Shown here: piece after piece, positions 6,915-9,803 of the stretch
Layout of the letters: every line of letters starts with the position of its first letter
How positions within the stretch are numbered: position 1 is the first letter of the stretch
Assembly: GCA_036170435.1 (NCBI GenBank)
Contig: JAVHPF010000069.1
Coordinates: 1-9,803 of the forward strand
Length of the DNA stretch: 9,803 nucleotides
Direction: 5' to 3'
Source: JAQVPN01 sp036170435
Lineage (GTDB): Bacteria > Patescibacteriota > Gracilibacteria > BD1-5 > UBA6164
Program-made: the position numbers and the translations under genes
The notes under the pieces: model-generated
Seen by the model: only the letters and a program-made list of their open reading frames with translations
What the model was told of the DNA's origin: nothing
Databases searched by the model: none

Positions 6915-7775
6915 TTATATCTTTCTTACAGGTTTAATTAAATTGTCTTCTAACTTCACTATATTTGAAACTAGTCCATTTTGCAAAACAAAATAATCTC
7001 TTCATTCTTCAAGTTTCAAATCAGTTTCTATGAATCCTCAGTTATTTATAGCTTTTAATTCTTCTTCTTGTAATTCTATAAACAAATTATTTGGAAATAA
7101 TTCGCGGTCATTTAATGCATTTTCTGGCACTAAATCATCTATAGAAACAGCTTTATTTAGTCATAAATGTCAGATAGAAGTTCTGCGAAGAGTTTTTATA
7201 TATCATCCTGTTCAGATAATCTCTCATAAATCAACTGCTATACTTCTGATATAAGTTCAGGCTGAAACTGTAGCTTTTAGAACTAAATCAGGGTATGAAA
7301 AAGATAGAATTTCTATTTCGTGAATTGTGATAACTCTTCATTTCATTTCAAAATCTTTGTCGTTTCTCACTAAATCATAAGCTCTTTGTCAGTTTATTTT
7401 CACAGCTGAATATTTTGGTGGAATTTGAGTAAGCTTTCCAGTAAATTTCTCTTTTAAGATTTTCTCTAAAACTTCTTTAGTTAATGTTTTTTTGAATTTC
7501 TCTTGTTCTTCTCTAGAAATATAAATTACTTCTTTTTCTAAATCGGCAGATTCAGTTACTCAATCAAGAGCTATAGTAAATTCATACTCTTTAATATCTT
7601 TTTCAAAATAGGGAATTAGCTTGGTGTAATTTCAAGCTGCAATTAGTAAAAGACCCGAAGCAAGCGGGTCTAGTGTGCCAGTATGGCCAATTCTTTTTTC
7701 ATTTAATTTTTTCTTCATAATTTTAACTATGTCAAAACTCGTGAAGTTTAGAGGTTTGTCTATTAGGTAGAACAT
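6915..7775 (-). CDS. truB: tRNA pseudouridine-55 synthase TruB
   Basis: TruB converts U55 of the tRNA T-loop to pseudouridine. It is 286 residues from the ATG at 7775, slightly shorter than E. coli TruB. The N-terminus FYLIDKPLNFTSFD matches the family's LLLDKPxGxTS block. HTGTLDPLASGLL (31-43) is the catalytic motif with nucleophile Asp36. Downstream, KINGQRAYDLVR and SAGTYIRSIAVDLG match the conserved KxxGxxAYxxAR and SxGTYIRxL blocks, with TGA at the invariant Gly. A short C-terminal part (about residue 225 on, ending KPVRKI) corresponds to the PUA-like region. The ATG touches the assembly gap, so a start further upstream cannot be excluded, but the N-terminus is already full length compared with Bacillus-type TruB. 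It lies downstream of lepB on the same strand. Confidence 0.95.
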
Positions 7776-7875
7776 NNNNNNNNNNNNNNNNNNNNNNNNN
7801 NNNNNNNNNNNNNNNNNNNNNNNNNNNNNNNNNNNNNNNNNNNNNNNNNNNNNNNNNNNNNNNNNNNNNNNNNNN
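7776..7875. other. Assembly gap of 100 N
   Basis: Exactly 100 undetermined bases separate truB and lepB. A run of 100 is the usual placeholder for a gap of unknown length. Its left edge touches the truB start codon and its right edge touches the lepB stop codon. Nothing can be said of the content; genes may be missing. Confidence 0.98.
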
Positions 7876-8589
7876 TTAGTAATTATATTGTCTAGGAGAA
7901 GATAGGAATCTAGGAGTAGTTGATACTCATAAATCAGGGTGAACAAAAGAAAAAGCTTTGAAGTTGAAATATCCTAAATCTAAGAAAACTTTTCAAACTA
8001 TATCATTTTTAACTATGAAATTAGAATGTCCATCAATCATACAAGAGAAAAAACATTCTCTAGAATCAGTTGAAGCATTTCTATTATCTCACATTACGAA
8101 ATACGAATTAGCAGGAACTGTATATTCGTGAGCTTTTTTTTCTCATCTAACAAAAGTAAGACCTTTATTAACAGCACTTAAATATTTTTCATCTAATTGT
8201 ATAAATTCAGTTCATCCAACTTTTTTGATATATACTTGTCCGTCTTCGATTTTCAGAGTTTCACCAGGAAGTCCAATAACTCTTTTTATATAATATTGTT
8301 TTTCTTTTGATACATTTGGTTTGAAAACAATTACATCTCATCTCGAAATTGCACCATTTTTTAATACTGGAACATCAAGATAAGAAAACCTATCAACTAT
8401 GATAAATTCTTTGTCATAATAACTTGTAGACATTGATTGTCAGCTTATTTGAAATGGTTCTGCTATAAAAGTTCTTATGAAAAATACTACAGCAATTACT
8501 ATTATTAAATCTCTAAAAAATTCAATTGATTCTTTCTTAATTTTTTCTTTTGTTGTTAATTCTGGACTTATTAATGATTCTTCAGACAT
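7876..8589 (-). CDS. lepB: Signal peptidase I
   Basis: Signal peptidase I removes signal peptides from exported proteins on the outer face of the membrane. It is 237 residues with one N-terminal membrane segment (about 27-43, DLIIVIAVVFFIRTF), followed by the S26 boxes: box B around the nucleophile Ser52 (ISGQSMSTSYYD), box C/D with the general base Lys102 (YYIKRVIGLPGE), and box E GDNRNASTDSRE (167-178), whose Gly is TGA. The usual Pro of the SMxPT motif is replaced by Ser here. All catalytic residues are present. The start ATG at 8589 gives a short cytosolic tail, MSEESLISPE. The stop TAA (7876-7878) touches the assembly gap. Likely clients in this window are the exported DUF1800 protein and similar proteins. 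It has its own upstream promoter. Confidence 0.96.
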
Positions 8590-8622
8590 TTGTATATCTT
8601 TTTATTAAATAAAATCTGTTCA

Positions 8623-8649
8623 ATTATATGGTTTATTCTTAAAAATCAA
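8623..8649 (-). promoter_or_regulatory. Possible promoter of lepB
   Basis: On the minus strand TTGATT (8644-8649) and a perfect TATAAT (8623-8628) are 15 bp apart and end 33 nt before the lepB ATG. The short spacer lowers confidence. Confidence 0.4.
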
Positions 8650-8716
8650 TTTTTGTTTAGATTTTTCACAAAAAAACGACATTTAGATTTTAATAAAAAA
8701 TATTTATAAATACTAA

Positions 8717-8746
8717 TTGACAATAGTAAAATTATCATTATAAGAT
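8717..8746 (+). promoter_or_regulatory. Consensus-like plus-strand promoter in the lepB-DUF1800 spacer
   Basis: A perfect TTGACA (8717-8722) is followed by TATAAG (8739-8744, spacer 16) or TAAGAT (8741-8746, spacer 18). The next plus-strand gene starts 335 bp downstream, so the transcript would have a long leader containing the hairpin at 8783 and the REP-like pair, or would be a separate small RNA. Confidence 0.5.
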
Positions 8747-8761
8747 ATAAGTGAATTAAAA

Positions 8762-8801
8762 TTCAAAAATAAAAATAAAAAAATATGGATTTAATCCATA
8801 T
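8762..8801 (-). terminator. Possible minus-strand terminator
   Basis: An 8-bp perfect stem (ATATGGAT at 8783-8790, ATCCATAT at 8794-8801) with a 3-nt loop. Read on the minus strand it is followed by an almost pure T tract interrupted by single A residues (8762-8782). The stem has only two G-C pairs. No minus-strand gene is visible immediately upstream, so it could end antisense transcription or an unrecognised small RNA. Confidence 0.3.
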
Positions 8802-8910
8802 ATAATCAAAAATAAATAAAAGTTGGAACACTTTCTTTAAAAAGTAAATACAAAAAAAATTTACTATTTAAATTAAAGGATATAATGAGTAATCCAATTA
8901 TATTCTAAAA

Positions 8911-9013
8911 AATCCCTCCCCCTTCGGGTACTCCCTTTGAGAAAGGGAGATAATATTGATAAATACAATTAAATCCCCCTTTCTCAAAGGGGGTGGCTGA
9001 AAGCCGGGGGATT
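8911..9013. repeat. Inverted pair of GC-rich REP-like palindromes
   Basis: Two GC-rich units face each other around a 25-bp AT-rich centre. The left unit begins AATCCCTCCCCC, has a small CCCTTCGGG hairpin (8919-8927), then an 8-bp stem (CTCCCTTT at 8931-8938, AAAGGGAG at 8942-8949). The right unit mirrors it: an 8-bp stem (CCCCCTTT at 8975-8982, AAAGGGGG at 8986-8993), a GGCT-GAA-AGCC hairpin (8995-9005) and a terminal GGGGGATT. Read on the opposite strand, the right unit runs AATCCCCC, small hairpin, CCCCCTTTGAG and AAAGGGGG, matching the left unit block by block, so the whole can fold on itself. This is the layout of paired REP elements. The paired hairpins with different sequences suggest compensatory divergence. 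No transposase is in the window. Confidence 0.75.
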
Positions 9014-9080
9014 ATTTCACAAAAACAAAAACAAAAAGCGATGATGAGAAAATAATTTATATTTCTTAGTTTTTTTGTGT

Positions 9081-9803
9081 ATGAAAAAAATATTTAAAAA
9101 AGTTTTATCAAGTTTTGTGATAATAAGTTTAATTTCAAATTTCCTAGTTTTTCAAAATACTGCTACAGCTGACGGCACTCCTTGGACTATTCAAAAAGCT
9201 GAACATTTAGCAAGAAGAGCTTTAATTTGAGTTGACCAAAATACTGTAAATAGTCTTTATAATGCTGGTTCAGCAAGTGCTGCTGTAAATCTGCTTTTTC
9301 CAGATGCTAATGGTCCTGATAGAACTGCTTATAATTCACTAGTAAGTACTTTGACTAGTACTCCTTGATTTTCTTTTACAGGAGCTTCTTCAATGTATCA
9401 ACTTTATGGATTGAAATATGCGGCAGACCCATATGAAGCAAAAAGAAAACTTTTTGCGGTTTTTGAAGACATTTTTTCAAGTAATCCTTATGGATGAGTT
9501 ATAAGTTATAAAGATATAAATGATACCGAGGATTTAATATATTCAGAAACTCTTTGAAATTATAAAAACTTGGTGAAAAAAATATTTTATAATGCTTGAA
9601 ATCCTGGAGATTTCACAGAAGGACAATTTTTGGACCTTTTTAATCAAACAAATAAAAGATCTCCAAATGAAAACTATGCTCGTGAATTACTTCAACTTTT
9701 CTTGATGGAAGAATACAAACCATTAGATAATAAAGACCTTTGAAGTATTAGAAATTATGAAGAAACTGATGTTGCAAGTTTTGCTAAAATGATTTTTGGT
9801 TTT
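9081..9803 (+). CDS. Exported DUF1800-family protein (N-terminal 241 residues, cut by window end)
   Basis: The first 241 codons of a larger gene, several with TGA as Gly. The N-terminus is a signal peptide: a basic MKKIFKK, a hydrophobic core at 9-24, and a likely cleavage after NTATA (about residue 30), so the protein should be exported and processed by signal peptidase I. The mature part shows DUF1800 marks: EHLARRALIG (41-50; typical HLLxRxxFG), PNENYARELLQLFLM (195-209; typical NENYARELLELFTLG) and EETDVASFAKMIFGF (227-241; typical YTxxDVxxxARxxTGW). The function of DUF1800 is not established; it is often encoded beside a DUF1501 protein, and that neighbour would lie beyond the window. 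The ATG at 9081 is chosen because an in-frame TAA lies shortly upstream and the signal peptide begins there. It has no visible ribosome binding site and follows the REP-like pair. Confidence 0.88.

Larger units (their letters stand above)
8590..9080. other. 490-bp intergenic region between lepB and the DUF1800 gene
   Basis: No convincing gene is found on either strand with TGA read as Gly. It holds a lepB promoter, a good plus-strand promoter far from the next gene, a minus-strand terminator-like hairpin, low-complexity A/T runs, and the GC-rich inverted repeat pair at 8911-9013. The last 60 bp before the DUF1800 gene contain (AAAAAC)n-like sequence and no Shine-Dalgarno sequence. Confidence 0.7.

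Noticed and set aside
7030..7254. Plus-strand frame of 74 codons
   Set aside because: It is antisense to truB, with no motif or promoter.
7632..7946. Minus-strand frame running through the N gap
   Set aside because: It joins the truB N-terminus to an out-of-frame stretch of lepB across undetermined bases; it is an artefact.
8885..8908. Seven-codon frame after AAAGGATATA, possible leader peptide
   Set aside because: It is too short to support, and the TATAAT overlapping its start can equally be a -10 box; there is no attenuator-like alternative pairing I can show.
1..9803. TGA read as tryptophan (Mycoplasma-type code)
   Set aside because: It would put Trp at invariant Gly positions such as GDNR, SGGFDS and GTYIR, while TGG is already used for Trp.

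Overview
The window comes from a bacterium that reads UGA as glycine (NCBI translation table 25), the code known from the candidate phyla Gracilibacteria (BD1-5) and Absconditabacteria (SR1). Read with the standard code, almost every gene here is shattered by in-frame TGA. With TGA = Gly each becomes one clean frame ending in TAA, and the TGA codons fall on invariant glycines: the PP-loop SGGFDS of ThiI, GDNR of signal peptidase I, GTYIR of TruB, GGTAL of AbiEii and EAGIEL of SmpB. TGG is still used for Trp. The DNA is strongly AT-rich, and clear Shine-Dalgarno sequences are rare.

Layout. 1-2952 (minus strand): thiI, then an M23 peptidase overlapping thiI by 20 bp, then smpB, which is cut by the window edge. 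A GC-rich REP-like hairpin lies between the peptidase gene and smpB. 3021-3532 (plus): a small antitoxin/RelE-type toxin pair, divergent from thiI. 3532-3563: a hairpin flanked by A and T runs that can terminate transcription from both sides. 3545-6844 (minus): a tight cluster of abiEi, abiEii, an MFS transporter, an O-methyltransferase and a 72-residue unknown protein. It starts from a promoter embedded in a long AT-rich dyad that may be the AbiEi operator. 6915-8589 (minus): truB and lepB, separated by a 100-N assembly gap whose two edges coincide exactly with a stop and a start codon. 8590-9080: a 490-bp intergenic region with divergent promoters, a possible minus-strand terminator and an inverted pair of GC-rich REP-like units. 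9081-9803 (plus): the first 241 codons of an exported DUF1800 protein, cut by the window edge.

Functionally this is a core block for translation quality control, tRNA modification and secretion (smpB, thiI, truB, lepB, with an envelope M23 peptidase). It is interrupted by two toxin-antitoxin loci: a type II RelE-like pair and a type IV AbiE pair whose transcript also appears to carry an efflux-type transporter and a methyltransferase. Both toxins contain TGA-coded glycines, so a host with the standard code could not translate them. This suggests long residence in, or exchange among, recoded lineages. I see no CRISPR array, tRNA, rRNA or transposase.
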